A DNA stretch of 28,198 bases from a virus: the IMG/VR virus record IMGVR_UViG_3300035698_010569, positions 1 to 28,198 of that record, one strand, 5' to 3'. The notes beneath the pieces are model-generated. The model was given only the letters and a program-made list of their open reading frames with translations, did not search any database and was not told the DNA's origin. Of this stretch, positions 1 to 6,593 are shown piece after piece (the first letter of the stretch is position 1; every line of letters begins with the position of its first letter). A program made the position numbers and the translations under genes.

Positions 1-90
1 AGCACCTCTAACAGAATTTTTTAAAAATTTTTGAGGGATCATTATTCTTTTATATAAATTATATAAATTTTGGTAGATAGTAGAGTATGG

Positions 91-103
91 AAAAGCTTAT
101 ATA
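91..103 (+). promoter_or_regulatory. Archaeal promoter of the 5' structured RNA
   Basis: A purine-rich BRE-like stretch (GGAAAAGC) precedes TTATATA at 97-103. The expected archaeal start, about 25 bases downstream of the TATA box, falls near 126-128, exactly where the first stem of RNA module 1 begins. A second TATA-like run (TTTTATATAAA, around 48-57) lies upstream and could serve either strand. Positions are seen; promoter activity is inferred. Confidence 0.6.
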
Positions 104-125
104 CTAGCGATTCTGATAAGAATAG

Positions 126-222
126 TAGGGATAACAACCCGGCAAGGGTTGTAAACTTGGCTGTTGAGCGAAACCCAGTTAAAAGCTGAAATTAGTAAAC
201 TCACCAATGTTGAATATCCCTA
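126..222 (+). ncRNA. Structured RNA module 1
   Basis: The closing stem TAGGGATA (126-133) pairs with TATCCCTA (215-222). Inside is a hairpin ACAACCC (134-140)/GGGTTGT (146-152) with loop GGCAA, then the conserved string CTTGGCTGTT (156-165), then a stem TGAG (165-168)/CTCA (200-203) enclosing a small CAG/CTG hairpin and the string GTAAAC (195-200). The same order of elements recurs in module 2 with different stem sequences. No open reading frame covers it. I do not recognise the RNA family. Confidence 0.6.
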
Positions 223-232
223 TCATATTCAA

Positions 233-356
233 AAGATAGCAACACGCCAAGATAGCAACACGCCAAGGGTGGGGTTGTAGACCTTGGCTGTTAGGTAGAA
301 AAGTAGGTGGACATCAAGACTCCACGAAAAGTAAACTTACCTTGGTCGCATATCTT
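233..356 (+). ncRNA. Structured RNA module 2, paralogue of module 1
   Basis: It repeats the plan of module 1: closing stem AAGATA (249-254)/TATCTT (351-356), hairpin GCAAC/GTTGT, CTTGGCTGTT (283-292), stem AGGTA (293-297)/TACCT (338-342), inner hairpin GTGGA (307-311)/TCCAC (321-325), and GTAAAC (331-336) just before the 3' strand. Stem sequences differ from module 1 but still pair, which favours RNA structure. A 16-base tandem duplication (235-266) doubles its 5' strand. Linkers containing ATATTCA follow module 1 (225-231) and module 2 (358-364). Confidence 0.6.
235..266 (+). repeat. 16-bp tandem duplication at the 5' strand of module 2
   Basis: GATAGCAACACGCCAA occurs twice in perfect tandem (235-250, 251-266). 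Either copy could provide the 5' strand for the TATCTT (351-356) and GTTGT partners, so the module has two alternative registers, or the copy is a recent slippage product. Confidence 0.9.
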
Positions 357-365
357 CATATTCAT

Positions 366-534
366 AGTCCAAGTGACTAGTTGTTGCGATGGGTTCAGGA
401 TTATCCTGTTTCAAAGTTAAGCCTTATCACTCCAACTTACTCGCCCTAAAAAGCCATTGGCTGTTGAACACATTAAGACATCACGAATTCAATTAATTGT
501 CTAATCGGTTCTTGTGTGTTTACCGATGTTGGAC
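366..534 (+). ncRNA. Structured RNA module 3 (divergent)
   Basis: The closing stem is GTCCAA (367-372)/TTGGAC (529-534). Inside are a hairpin CAGGA-TTA-TCCTG (396-408), the shared string TTGGCTGTTGAA (457-468), and a stem AACACA (467-472)/TGTGTT (515-520) that starts right after CTGTT as in modules 1 and 2. An inner stem pairs AGACA with TGTCT (about 476-480/499-503). It is longer and less similar than modules 1 and 2, so membership of the same family is less certain. Confidence 0.45.
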
Positions 535-545
535 ACTTTAACTAA

Positions 546-701
546 TGGGTAAGTTTGCCCGATTGCTGTGCTTTGATTTGTGGTACCAACATTGATAAGG
601 TTGGAATCATGTTTCCGATTGGATAGACTAAGTTGCTTCGATTGTTAGAAGGTACCAAATCTGGCTTTAGGGGAAGGTAGGTGCAAATCCTATGATGCCC
701 A
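546..701 (+). ncRNA. Module 4: tRNA-like element with an expanded central arm
   Basis: The 3' end has tRNA geometry: T-arm GTAGG (677-681)/CCTAT (689-693) with 7-base loop TGCAAAT, two bases, then TGCCC pairing with GGGTA (547-551), then A701 in the discriminator position. TT occupies positions 8-9 (554-555). The middle holds an 11-bp helix, GATTTG-TG-GTACC (575-587) with GGTACCAAATC (651-661). A local hairpin GGGTA-AGTT-TGCCC (547-560) competes with the acceptor-like stem. It could be a tRNA with an intron or a tRNA-like structure; no anticodon can be assigned. An ATATTCA linker follows (707-713). Confidence 0.4.
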
Positions 702-739
702 CGATTATATTCATAAAAACTAAAACGAGGAAATAAACA

Positions 740-874
740 ATGTATGAGAAAAGCCGTTATGATAAGACATACAACAATGATTATAAATGTGATGCAGATG
801 AAAAATTACTTCATGGAGTAATCTTTGAATTAGCTGCTGAATGCCCTTTAAGCTGGATACCTAAAGATGGATAA
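740..874 (+). CDS. Small hypothetical protein, 44 aa
   Basis: This ORF starts at ATG 740 after GAGG (727-730), about nine bases upstream, and ends inside the start region of the next gene (ATGGATAA overlap at 867-874), so translational coupling is likely. The product begins with a charged, Tyr-rich segment and continues with a helix-like stretch around DEKLLHGVIFELAAECP. It has no recognised domain. As the first gene of the cassette that includes a middle-component-like protein and an SMC-like ATPase, it may be a small partner of that system. Confidence 0.5.
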   Translation: MYEKSRYDKTYNNDYKCDADEKLLHGVIFELAAECPLSWIPKDG

Positions 875-1466
875 AGCAATAACTAATTTAATAGCCAAGA
901 TTAATAATAAAAATCTAAAACCTAAAATTAACCTAAATAGGCCCATCTACCTTCAACCAGAAGATAGAATTAGATATCGGGCAATCAGATTAATGATTAT
1001 ATTTGGTCAATTAAAAACAAAAAATGGATTGAGTAAAAAAGTTATAGCTTGTATTGATTTTTTATTAAGAAATACAGGTTTTCAGAAGAAATTCATAATT
1101 GAATATTTTAAAGATCAGAAGAATCTCATATCTAAACTTGATCAATATTGTCCGGAAGATAATATTGTGAATGATTTTAATATAATTCACTATAAAAGTG
1201 TACCCTGGGATTTAAGATACAATGATATGTTCTTGTATCTAAAAACAAGAGATTTAATTTCTTTTAAAGGTGAAAAAGATAAAATACGTTTTTTTTTAAC
1301 TTCAAAAGGGGAAGAAATATATAATATGTTAAAAGATACATTTCCAAATGAAGTTAATTTTTTAGAAATATTTGGTAAGCGAATGGATCAAGAAAAAATA
1401 ATAAATATAATTACAGATGTAATACCTAACACTTATTGGAGGGAAAATGAGAAACTTATCTGTTAA
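867..1466 (+). CDS. ABC-3C middle-component-like protein
   Basis: A 199-aa, Lys/Ile/Asn-rich soluble protein. The segment RPIYLQPEDRIRYRAIRL (about 25-42), followed by an IDFLLRNT motif (about 63-70), resembles what I know of middle components of ABC-three-component (ABC-3C) conflict systems, which couple an SMC-like ATPase to an effector. The C-terminal half (FLTSKGEEIYNMLKD) is helix-forming and winged-helix-like. It overlaps the ATPase gene by 20 bases and has the same very A+T-rich composition, so the two were probably inherited together. The family call rests on motif memory and gene order and could be wrong; a generic SMC-ATPase partner is the alternative. Confidence 0.5.
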   Translation: MDKAITNLIAKINNKNLKPKINLNRPIYLQPEDRIRYRAIRLMIIFGQLKTKNGLSKKVIACIDFLLRNTGFQKKFIIEYFKDQKNLISKLDQYCPEDNIVNDFNIIHYKSVPWDLRYNDMFLYLKTRDLISFKGEKDKIRFFLTSKGEEIYNMLKDTFPNEVNFLEIFGKRMDQEKIINIITDVIPNTYWRENEKLIC

Positions 1467-2961
1467 TGGACTAAAATACAAGATTAAATGCGAGGACAAA
1501 AGCACATATGGTGCGTTTGTTCCATTCAAGAAAGGTTTAAATATAATTTATGGACCTAATTCAGTTGGTAAAAGTAGTATAATTCTGGGATTGATTTATA
1601 GTATGGGTATGGAAAAAAGCATAGGCATATTTCAAAATAAACAAAATCCATTCAAGCCAGAGTTCTACGATAAAATTGATAATAAAAAAGTAATTGAATC
1701 TGAAGTATTTTTAGAGATTTCAAATGGTGATAAGGTTATTACACTTTCTAGACCTCTAATTGGTAAAACTGAGGTTTGTTGCATTAAAGAATGTAAATTG
1801 GAAGATTATGATAACTCCGAAGGAATAGATTTAATTGCCGAAGGTCAAGGGGTCATGAGCGATAATGGACTTCAGAAATACTTATTTGATTTTTTAGATT
1901 GGAATATAGTGGAAGTTCCAAGATATGAAGGAGAACCTTCAAAATTATACATAGAAAATCTTGCACCCTTATTTTATGTTGAACAAACTGCTGGTTGGTC
2001 ACAAATACAGGCGAGGCAGATTACGAGATATGGCGTTAAAGATATTAAAAAAATTGTATTTGAATATTTAATGGGACTTGATAAATTTGAAATTCATTTA
2101 GTAGAACTTAGGCAAAAAGAGCTTAGAGAAAAAATTAATTTCGAAGAATTAGATTTAGAAAACAAAGAAATGAATTTATTAGTACTAGGAAATGCTACTA
2201 CAGATGACGACCATAATTTATTTATTCAACACAATTCCTATGGAAAACTATTAATTACTGATTTAATTAGTCAATTATCTGAAAATGTATCTGAAAAAAT
2301 AGAAAAAATAAAAGATTTAAATAAAACAAAAGAAAATGCGGATTCTTTTGAAAATAGAGAAAGAAATCAATTAAGAGAAACTGCACACAAAAGACGAACG
2401 GTGGCAGATAAAGTTAATGCATTATTAAGAGAAATTTCAAGTTATAATAATTATATAAAGAATATTGAGACTAACAGACTTAAAAACTTACAATTAAGAA
2501 AGATAAATGAAACTTTATCAAATATAAATATAGATTCTTGTCCAATTTGTGAGTCTAAACTATCTAACACTGAAGAAGGATTTTGTCATTTATGTAAGGA
2601 AACTATGACTAAAATATCTTCTCCTGAAGAAAATATTGCTTTTCTCGAGGATGAACGTTCTTCTTTCATCATAATTCTTAAGAAAAAAAGTATAGAACTA
2701 GAAAAGGCAAAACAACAATTAAAAGATCTAAACGAATTGGAAAGAGAACAAATTGAAAAGTTAAATTTTCAATTAAAAACTTATTATGGTGCTGATCTTC
2801 AGAAAATTAGAGAGATTCAATCAGAAGCAGACCAAATTCAAAATGAAATTCAGAAATATAAAACAATCAATAATCAATGGGCGGATTTAGAGGCAATTAG
2901 GGGGAAAATAGGTGAATATATTAATGAAGAAAAGGGATTAAAAGATCGGTGGAAAAAATGA
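1447..2961 (+). CDS. SMC/Rad50-like ABC ATPase, lacking its C-terminal half
   Basis: A 504-aa protein with Walker A GPNSVGKSS (36-44) and a Q-loop-like FYVEQTAGW (177-184). It then has a long coiled coil (about 215-360), a zinc-hook-like CPIC (365-368) and CHLC (380-383), and a returning coiled coil (395-500). SMC-like ATPases normally continue with a second nucleotide-binding half (signature motif, Walker B, D-loop). None is present: the frame stops in the coiled coil exactly where the next gene starts (ATG 2958). Start ATG 1447 follows GGAGGG (1438-1443). With the upstream gene it fits an ABC-3C-like defence cassette. As it stands it could hydrolyse ATP only if the missing half is supplied in trans, so it may be a remnant. 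Confidence 0.75.
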   Translation: MRNLSVNGLKYKIKCEDKSTYGAFVPFKKGLNIIYGPNSVGKSSIILGLIYSMGMEKSIGIFQNKQNPFKPEFYDKIDNKKVIESEVFLEISNGDKVITLSRPLIGKTEVCCIKECKLEDYDNSEGIDLIAEGQGVMSDNGLQKYLFDFLDWNIVEVPRYEGEPSKLYIENLAPLFYVEQTAGWSQIQARQITRYGVKDIKKIVFEYLMGLDKFEIHLVELRQKELREKINFEELDLENKEMNLLVLGNATTDDDHNLFIQHNSYGKLLITDLISQLSENVSEKIEKIKDLNKTKENADSFENRERNQLRETAHKRRTVADKVNALLREISSYNNYIKNIETNRLKNLQLRKINETLSNINIDSCPICESKLSNTEEGFCHLCKETMTKISSPEENIAFLEDERSSFIIILKKKSIELEKAKQQLKDLNELEREQIEKLNFQLKTYYGADLQKIREIQSEADQIQNEIQKYKTINNQWADLEAIRGKIGEYINEEKGLKDRWKK

Positions 2962-3356
2962 TTACTGGAGAACATGTATTGGAAGCTATACGAGTATTAC
3001 AATCTAAAGATATAATGCTTGATAGATTAATCTGTTCATCCAAAGCAATCAATGACCTTCGAAACCATGACCAATTTATTAATCTTCCAAATTATAAGGG
3101 TGCTCAAGAAGTAGGAACCATCTTTGGTATGAAAGTTATCCGAGAAACACTTGTTCAAAATGATTCAATGTATGTCATGGGACCAGATGCTGCTTTGTGC
3201 ATTAATGCTGATGGGACAATGCAAGGGGCTTATGCACCGGGTGGAATTATTGATGCAATGACTAAAGAATTATTAGCTATACACGACCCAAAACCTTTCA
3301 AACCTAAGTGTGGAATTTGTGCAGTTTTAGGAAAATATTGTAAGAGGCATAAATGA
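2958..3356 (+). CDS. Capsid-protein P-domain fragment with Cys/His knuckle tail
   Basis: A 132-aa protein. Residues 30-61 match residues 191-228 of the major capsid protein encoded at 10379: NDLRN (32-36), a following Phe, and GTIFGMKVI (53-61), in order. The upstream helix (2-17) matches the capsid segment before its own MIVG strand. The N-arm and E-loop of an HK97-fold capsid protein are absent. The C-terminus is a CX2CX6CX2H knuckle (C118, C121, C128, H131) after HDPKPFKPK. ATG 2958 is preferred to GTG 2949 because GGTGG (2948-2952) lies just upstream. It may be a capsid-binding accessory, a minor vertex protein or a decoy; the function is unknown. Confidence 0.65.
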   Translation: MITGEHVLEAIRVLQSKDIMLDRLICSSKAINDLRNHDQFINLPNYKGAQEVGTIFGMKVIRETLVQNDSMYVMGPDAALCINADGTMQGAYAPGGIIDAMTKELLAIHDPKPFKPKCGICAVLGKYCKRHK

Positions 3357-3544
3357 CTAAGAAATTTACTCAAGAATATGGTATAGACTTTGCAACTAAA
3401 GGTGGAGATACCTCCATCACTATGACCCATATTAAAAATGCACTTGATACGATTAATGAAGAATCATCAACTATTCACGACCAAAAACCTTTCAAACCTA
3501 AATGTGGGATTTGTGCAGTGCTTGGTAAATATTGCAAGAAACAT
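3279..3544 (+). repeat. Duplicated zinc-knuckle cassette in adjacent genes
   Basis: The coding sequence for the Cys/His tail occurs at 3279-3350 (end of the capsid-fragment gene) and again at 3473-3544 (middle of the next gene). The 24 encoded residues differ at only two positions, and the DNA is also clearly alike (for example AAAACCTTTCAAACCTAA in both, differing at the next base). The two proteins differ outside this tag, which suggests duplication followed by divergence or deletion. Confidence 0.85.
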
Positions 3545-3691
3545 CAAGTTATTGAAGAAAAAAAGGATGGTTCAACTTATGTTAGGTGGAAAAGTAGTAG
3601 TAAATCCATAAGGACGGCTCAAAGATCAAGACAATGGGAGAAATCTATGCCTAGGATAAACAAGAGTGTAGGAGACATAACAACAAGATGA
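3353..3691 (+). CDS. Zinc-knuckle protein, probable reduced paralogue of the capsid fragment
   Basis: A 112-aa protein translated from an ATGA overlap with the preceding gene. It shares the CX2CX6CX2H knuckle (C51, C54, C61, H64). A short helix before it (SITMTHIKNALDTINEES, 21-38) aligns with the first helix of the preceding protein, but the intervening capsid-like strand region is missing. After the knuckle comes a basic tail rich in Arg, Lys and Ser (75-112) that could bind nucleic acid. It looks like a duplicate that lost the capsid-like core and kept the metal-binding tag. Function unknown. Confidence 0.6.
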   Translation: MTKKFTQEYGIDFATKGGDTSITMTHIKNALDTINEESSTIHDQKPFKPKCGICAVLGKYCKKHQVIEEKKDGSTYVRWKSSSKSIRTAQRSRQWEKSMPRINKSVGDITTR

Positions 3692-3936
3692 TAATAACAA
3701 CAGAAAAATATTCAATCCAGAGTGCTGGATTAACAAAGAATGCTAAACAAGCTAGAATTATATTCAGTTCTAGCACTAGGGACAAGATTGGATTGAAGTC
3801 CAAAATAGTAAATGTAATAATCTTAGAGGAAGGTGAAAGGGTTACTGCTGACGAACTTAACGAGAAGTTAGACAGGTTGGAAGAAATCAATGACCTGTAT
3901 AAGAAAGTGATTGATATGAAAGAGGATTTGAGATGA
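3688..3936 (+). CDS. Small hypothetical protein, 82 aa
   Basis: It starts at ATG 3688 in an ATGA overlap and ends in another. The N-terminal half is a mixed polar/beta-like segment (KNAKQARIIFSSSTRD); residues 50-82 form a charged amphipathic helix suited to a coiled coil (DELNEKLDRLEEINDLYKK). No family recognised. Its place in a tight operon leading to the terminase genes suggests an early-head or packaging accessory, which is inference from position only. Confidence 0.6.
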   Translation: MIITTEKYSIQSAGLTKNAKQARIIFSSSTRDKIGLKSKIVNVIILEEGERVTADELNEKLDRLEEINDLYKKVIDMKEDLR

Positions 3937-4175
3937 CCAAGAAAGATTTATATGAATACAAATTAGGGGAATTATGCCCAGAACCTATGATGAATGGATT
4001 GTTGGAAGCAAACAGTAAATTAGTAAAAGTTGCTTATACATTCCAAGATTCAGAAGGTACACAAATGACAACTGCACTATCTCATGAAGATTATGAAGAC
4101 GCAGATGAAGATTATGAAGACGCAGATGAAGATTATGAAGACGCAGATGAAGATGATGCAGGGTGGGACGAATGA
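3933..4175 (+). CDS. Acidic protein with DYEDADE repeats, 80 aa
   Basis: An ATGA-coupled ORF. The first 50 residues are ordinary; the C-terminus is three exact copies of DYEDADE followed by DDAGWDE, giving a very acidic tail like that of DNA-mimic or histone/DNA-binding-competing proteins. No domain recognised. The tail could bind basic proteins or metal. The exact DNA repeats indicate recent expansion, so repeat number may vary between related viruses. Confidence 0.6.
   Translation: MTKKDLYEYKLGELCPEPMMNGLLEANSKLVKVAYTFQDSEGTQMTTALSHEDYEDADEDYEDADEDYEDADEDDAGWDE
4089..4151 (+). repeat. Three tandem 21-bp repeats
   Basis: Three perfect, in-frame copies of a 21-base unit (4089-4109, 4110-4130, 4131-4151) encode DYEDADE each time. 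The lack of synonymous differences points to recent slippage or unequal recombination. Confidence 0.95.
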
Positions 4176-4351
4176 TGAGGTTCATAAGAAAACATTTAGC
4201 TATTTGGTTACTCTCTAGGATGACTCCATTCAATATGCCACTTACAGCTGAAGTTGCAAAGAGATGGAACCATTTGTATGGGGTCAAATTAACTAATGGG
4301 AAAATTAAAATAGATTGGGACATTGTATGGCAAGGAAGAAAAAAGCAGTAA
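4172..4351 (+). CDS. Small basic hypothetical protein, 59 aa
   Basis: ATG 4172 (overlapping the previous stop as ATGA) is preferred to the in-frame GTG at 4163. The product starts MMRFIRKHLAIWLLSR, a basic amphipathic/hydrophobic helix, and is Trp-rich for its size. It overlaps the start of the small terminase gene by 25 bases. No family recognised. Confidence 0.5.
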   Translation: MMRFIRKHLAIWLLSRMTPFNMPLTAEVAKRWNHLYGVKLTNGKIKIDWDIVWQGRKKQ

Positions 4352-4704
4352 CTACAGCAACAGGGAAATTACCAGGGAATGACCCTAAGATGTTTAAAGA
4401 GATATTTCAAATGATCTGTACTGATTATGATGTAAAATTGTCCACTGACCAACTGGTTGTGAATCGTATGGCATCAACAATCATGCACATAAGGAAATGT
4501 GAAGAAGTTATTGCCAAACATGGAATGTGCCTTACAGACGCAAATGATGAGATTAAGGTTAATCCTTTCTCAGTATATCTTACACAACTCAATGGAGAAT
4601 TGCGTTCATTCGTAAAAACATTGAAACCAATAAAAAGAGAAACAGAAGCAAGTCCAGGAGACTTTGCATCATTATTAGCACAAGCAAGGGGTAAAAAGAA
4701 ATGA
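4327..4704 (+). CDS. terS: Terminase small subunit, P27-like
   Basis: A 125-aa protein. A basic N-terminus (MARKKKAV) precedes a helical core, TDQLVVNRMASTIMHIRKCE (40-59) and GMCLTDANDEIKVNP (66-80), then YLTQLNGELRSFVKTL (84-99). This pattern, a helix, a 'gl...d..g....NP' turn and a second helix, is typical of the P27 terminase small-subunit family, which recognises viral DNA and regulates the large subunit. ATG 4327 is chosen over TTG 4315. It lies two small genes upstream of terL, as expected. I am fairly sure of the role and less sure of the exact family. Confidence 0.75.
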   Translation: MARKKKAVTTATGKLPGNDPKMFKEIFQMICTDYDVKLSTDQLVVNRMASTIMHIRKCEEVIAKHGMCLTDANDEIKVNPFSVYLTQLNGELRSFVKTLKPIKRETEASPGDFASLLAQARGKKK

Positions 4705-4832
4705 AAAGATTACAAATAATTAATGGAATAGAAACATTCAAACAAGATGGTGAAGAAACATTTGAAATTAATATGACTTATGTTACTGACAGAAAAGGAA
4801 TGTTAGAATTTTTGGATGAATACAATAAATGA
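4701..4832 (+). CDS. Small hypothetical protein, 43 aa
   Basis: An ATGA-overlapping ORF between terS and the next small gene, with overlaps at both ends. The sequence has regular amphipathic character (ETFEINMTYVTDRKGMLEFL) and coding-like codon use. No family recognised. The tight coupling on both sides is the main reason to accept it. Confidence 0.5.
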   Translation: MKRLQIINGIETFKQDGEETFEINMTYVTDRKGMLEFLDEYNK

Positions 4833-5059
4833 TGTCACCAGCAACATTGACTGATGTTCATCAGATTAAGAATGGTGAAACCCATTGGGTGGATTTTAAT
4901 GAATTAAAGTTAGTTATGAAAGAGTGGGAAGCATATTACAACAAATTGAGTGACGAGGGAAGATTGGGAGATAGACCGACCAGAGATGGTATTGCAGGAT
5001 TTATCAATTATTTTACACATAATGGCAAAGGCGAAACAAAAACAATTAGATCCGAATAA
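4829..5059 (+). CDS. Hypothetical protein upstream of terL, 76 aa
   Basis: It starts at ATG 4829, overlapping the previous stop, and its last 38 bases overlap the preferred terL start. The product contains FNELKLVMKEWEAYYNKLSD (about 25-44), a likely helix, and no recognised motif. It sits inside the terminase operon, so a packaging accessory is possible but not shown by sequence. Confidence 0.5.
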   Translation: MMSPATLTDVHQIKNGETHWVDFNELKLVMKEWEAYYNKLSDEGRLGDRPTRDGIAGFINYFTHNGKGETKTIRSE

Positions 5060-6482
5060 GATTTTGAACGATCCAGTATATTTTATTGAAGAAGTTATCG
5101 GCATGAAGTTGGTATCTTTTCAAGCACAATGGGTCAGAGACATCTTAAAATATCATAGGCTTACTTACATGGCGTTCAGGTCAAGTGGTAAGACTAGACA
5201 ACTGTTCGTAAACTTTTTCCTGTGGTGTGCAATCACTCGACCACAAACTCAATATTTAATAATTTCTAAGACTTTACCTCAAGCAATTGAAGTATTGAAA
5301 AGTATAAGGGTTACAATTCTTACTACTCCAATGTTAAAATCATTAGTACCATCTAATCGTTCACAATCATGGAGTCGTACTGAACTTGAACTTAACAATC
5401 AAAGTAGAATCTTGTCAAAAGCTTACAACGAGAATGTAAGGGGATACCATGTAGATGGTGTTGGTTGCGATGAGATGGGCGAGTATGAAGACCATGAAGT
5501 TTTGAAGAAAGCTGTATTACCAACTATCCGTGCAAAGAGAGGATTCTTTATCGGTGTTGGAACTCCAAAATCTGAATTAGACTTACTACATGAAATCGAA
5601 AGAGACCCTGGCTTCAAATCTATTCACTTTGATAGGTTTCCAGCTGAAGGAGAAAAAGGTGAGTTGTTTAAAGAAAGGTACCCAGACACTATTATCACAA
5701 GAGTTCCTGGTGCCGTTGAGATTCGTGACAAGAAAACTAATCAGATTTTGGAAACTTACAGTAACATGACTTGGGCGCAGGAGTTCTTATTACAACCTGT
5801 TTCTATGAAAGATAAATTGTTCCCAGACGTATTAATCAAAGCTTGTTTAGACCCAACATTATCTTTCCAACCAGCAGTAAAGAATATGTGTCAATATTTC
5901 ATGGGTGTGGACTTTGCAATGTCTGCACAGGCAGGGTCAGATTTTACAGTAATCACCATCTTGGAAAAACACCCTGGGTCTACTAAACTAAAAATTGTTT
6001 GGATGGAGCGTATGCGTGGCATGGATTATGTTATGCAGAAAAGTCGTATTCAAGAACTAGCAATCCAGTATCAAATCACTAAAGCATTAGGCGACGAGAA
6101 CACATTTGGTAAGACTTTCATTTACGATTTGAAAGCTATGGGTGTACCGATTGATGGATATAAGTTCACTTACCAATCCAGTTCCAAAGAAGAGTTAATC
6201 AGAGCATTGCGAGATCAATTTGATAAACAAGGTTTTATAATCCCTTATTCACAAGATGATGTAAAGACATATTCAGTAATCAAAACTATGATTGACGAAC
6301 TGACCAAATTTGGTATTGTGTTCGACATGAAAAAGAAGAAAGTGAGTTTTGAAGGAACTGGTAAACATGACGATTGTGTTATCAGTTTAGGATTGGCAAC
6401 ATTTATTGCAAGGAATATATCTATGGGATTGTTCAGTGCAATCAAAGGAAGTGGGAAACATAACCCATTCATGATGAAATAA
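5022..6482 (+). CDS. terL: Terminase large subunit (packaging ATPase-nuclease)
   Basis: A 486-aa motor protein that pumps DNA into the prohead and cuts it. ATPase domain: Walker A variant RSSGKT (53-58), Walker B VGCDE (147-151) and the coupling-type GVGTP (178-182). RNase H-fold nuclease: VDFA with D297, GDEN with D359 and HDDCVISL with D450/D451, the usual three acidic positions. ATG 5022 (MAKAKQKQLD) is preferred because an N-terminus of this type is usual for the family; an in-frame upstream start at 4950 (510 aa) is possible. Walker A has Ser rather than Gly/Pro residues before GKT, within family variation. Confidence 0.95.
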   Translation: MAKAKQKQLDPNKILNDPVYFIEEVIGMKLVSFQAQWVRDILKYHRLTYMAFRSSGKTRQLFVNFFLWCAITRPQTQYLIISKTLPQAIEVLKSIRVTILTTPMLKSLVPSNRSQSWSRTELELNNQSRILSKAYNENVRGYHVDGVGCDEMGEYEDHEVLKKAVLPTIRAKRGFFIGVGTPKSELDLLHEIERDPGFKSIHFDRFPAEGEKGELFKERYPDTIITRVPGAVEIRDKKTNQILETYSNMTWAQEFLLQPVSMKDKLFPDVLIKACLDPTLSFQPAVKNMCQYFMGVDFAMSAQAGSDFTVITILEKHPGSTKLKIVWMERMRGMDYVMQKSRIQELAIQYQITKALGDENTFGKTFIYDLKAMGVPIDGYKFTYQSSSKEELIRALRDQFDKQGFIIPYSQDDVKTYSVIKTMIDELTKFGIVFDMKKKKVSFEGTGKHDDCVISLGLATFIARNISMGLFSAIKGSGKHNPFMMK

Positions 6483-6483
6483 A

Positions 6484-6561
6484 ATGAAAGAAAAAATAAT
6501 ACTTTATGAAAGCGATATTAAAACAATGATTGTATTTAACATCCTTAAGAAATGTTTATAG
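6484..6561 (+). CDS. Possible 25-aa peptide after terL
   Basis: ATG 6484 opens a 25-codon frame one base after the terL stop, ending at TAG 6561. The product is Lys/Ile-rich. Its 3' end coincides with a TATA-like sequence. It may be a random frame; proximity to terL is the only support. Confidence 0.2.
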   Translation: MKEKIILYESDIKTMIVFNILKKCL

Positions 6562-6590
6562 AGTAATTGTCACTAATGACATTATTGTCA
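6549..6590 (+). promoter_or_regulatory. Candidate promoter plus 23-bp TGTCA-triplet element
   Basis: GAAATG followed by TTTATA (6555-6560) looks like BRE plus TATA box. At 6568-6590 lies TGTCA-CTAA-TGACA-TTAT-TGTCA, three half-sites in alternating orientation at a 9-bp period, where the transcription start would fall. The same arrangement occurs at 13354-13376 and 20978-21000. It may be an operator over the promoter of the downstream RNA. As RNA, either adjacent pair of half-sites forms a 5-bp hairpin. Confidence 0.45.
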
Positions 6591-6593
6591 TAC

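Noticed and set aside
126-720. CRISPR array
   Set aside because: The recurring strings (TTGGCTGTT, GTAAAC, ATATTCA) are short, unevenly spaced and embedded in paired stems; there is no regular repeat-spacer unit and no cas gene.
3985-4323. 112-aa ORF on the minus strand
   Set aside because: It is the complement of the DYEDADE repeat region (LHNLHLRLHNLHLRL pattern), an artefact of the repeat.
4950-5021. Upstream extension of the terminase large subunit
   Set aside because: The 24 extra residues (MTREDWEIDRPEMVLQD...) overlap another gene and have no ribosome binding site; ATG 5022 gives a more usual N-terminus. Not excluded.
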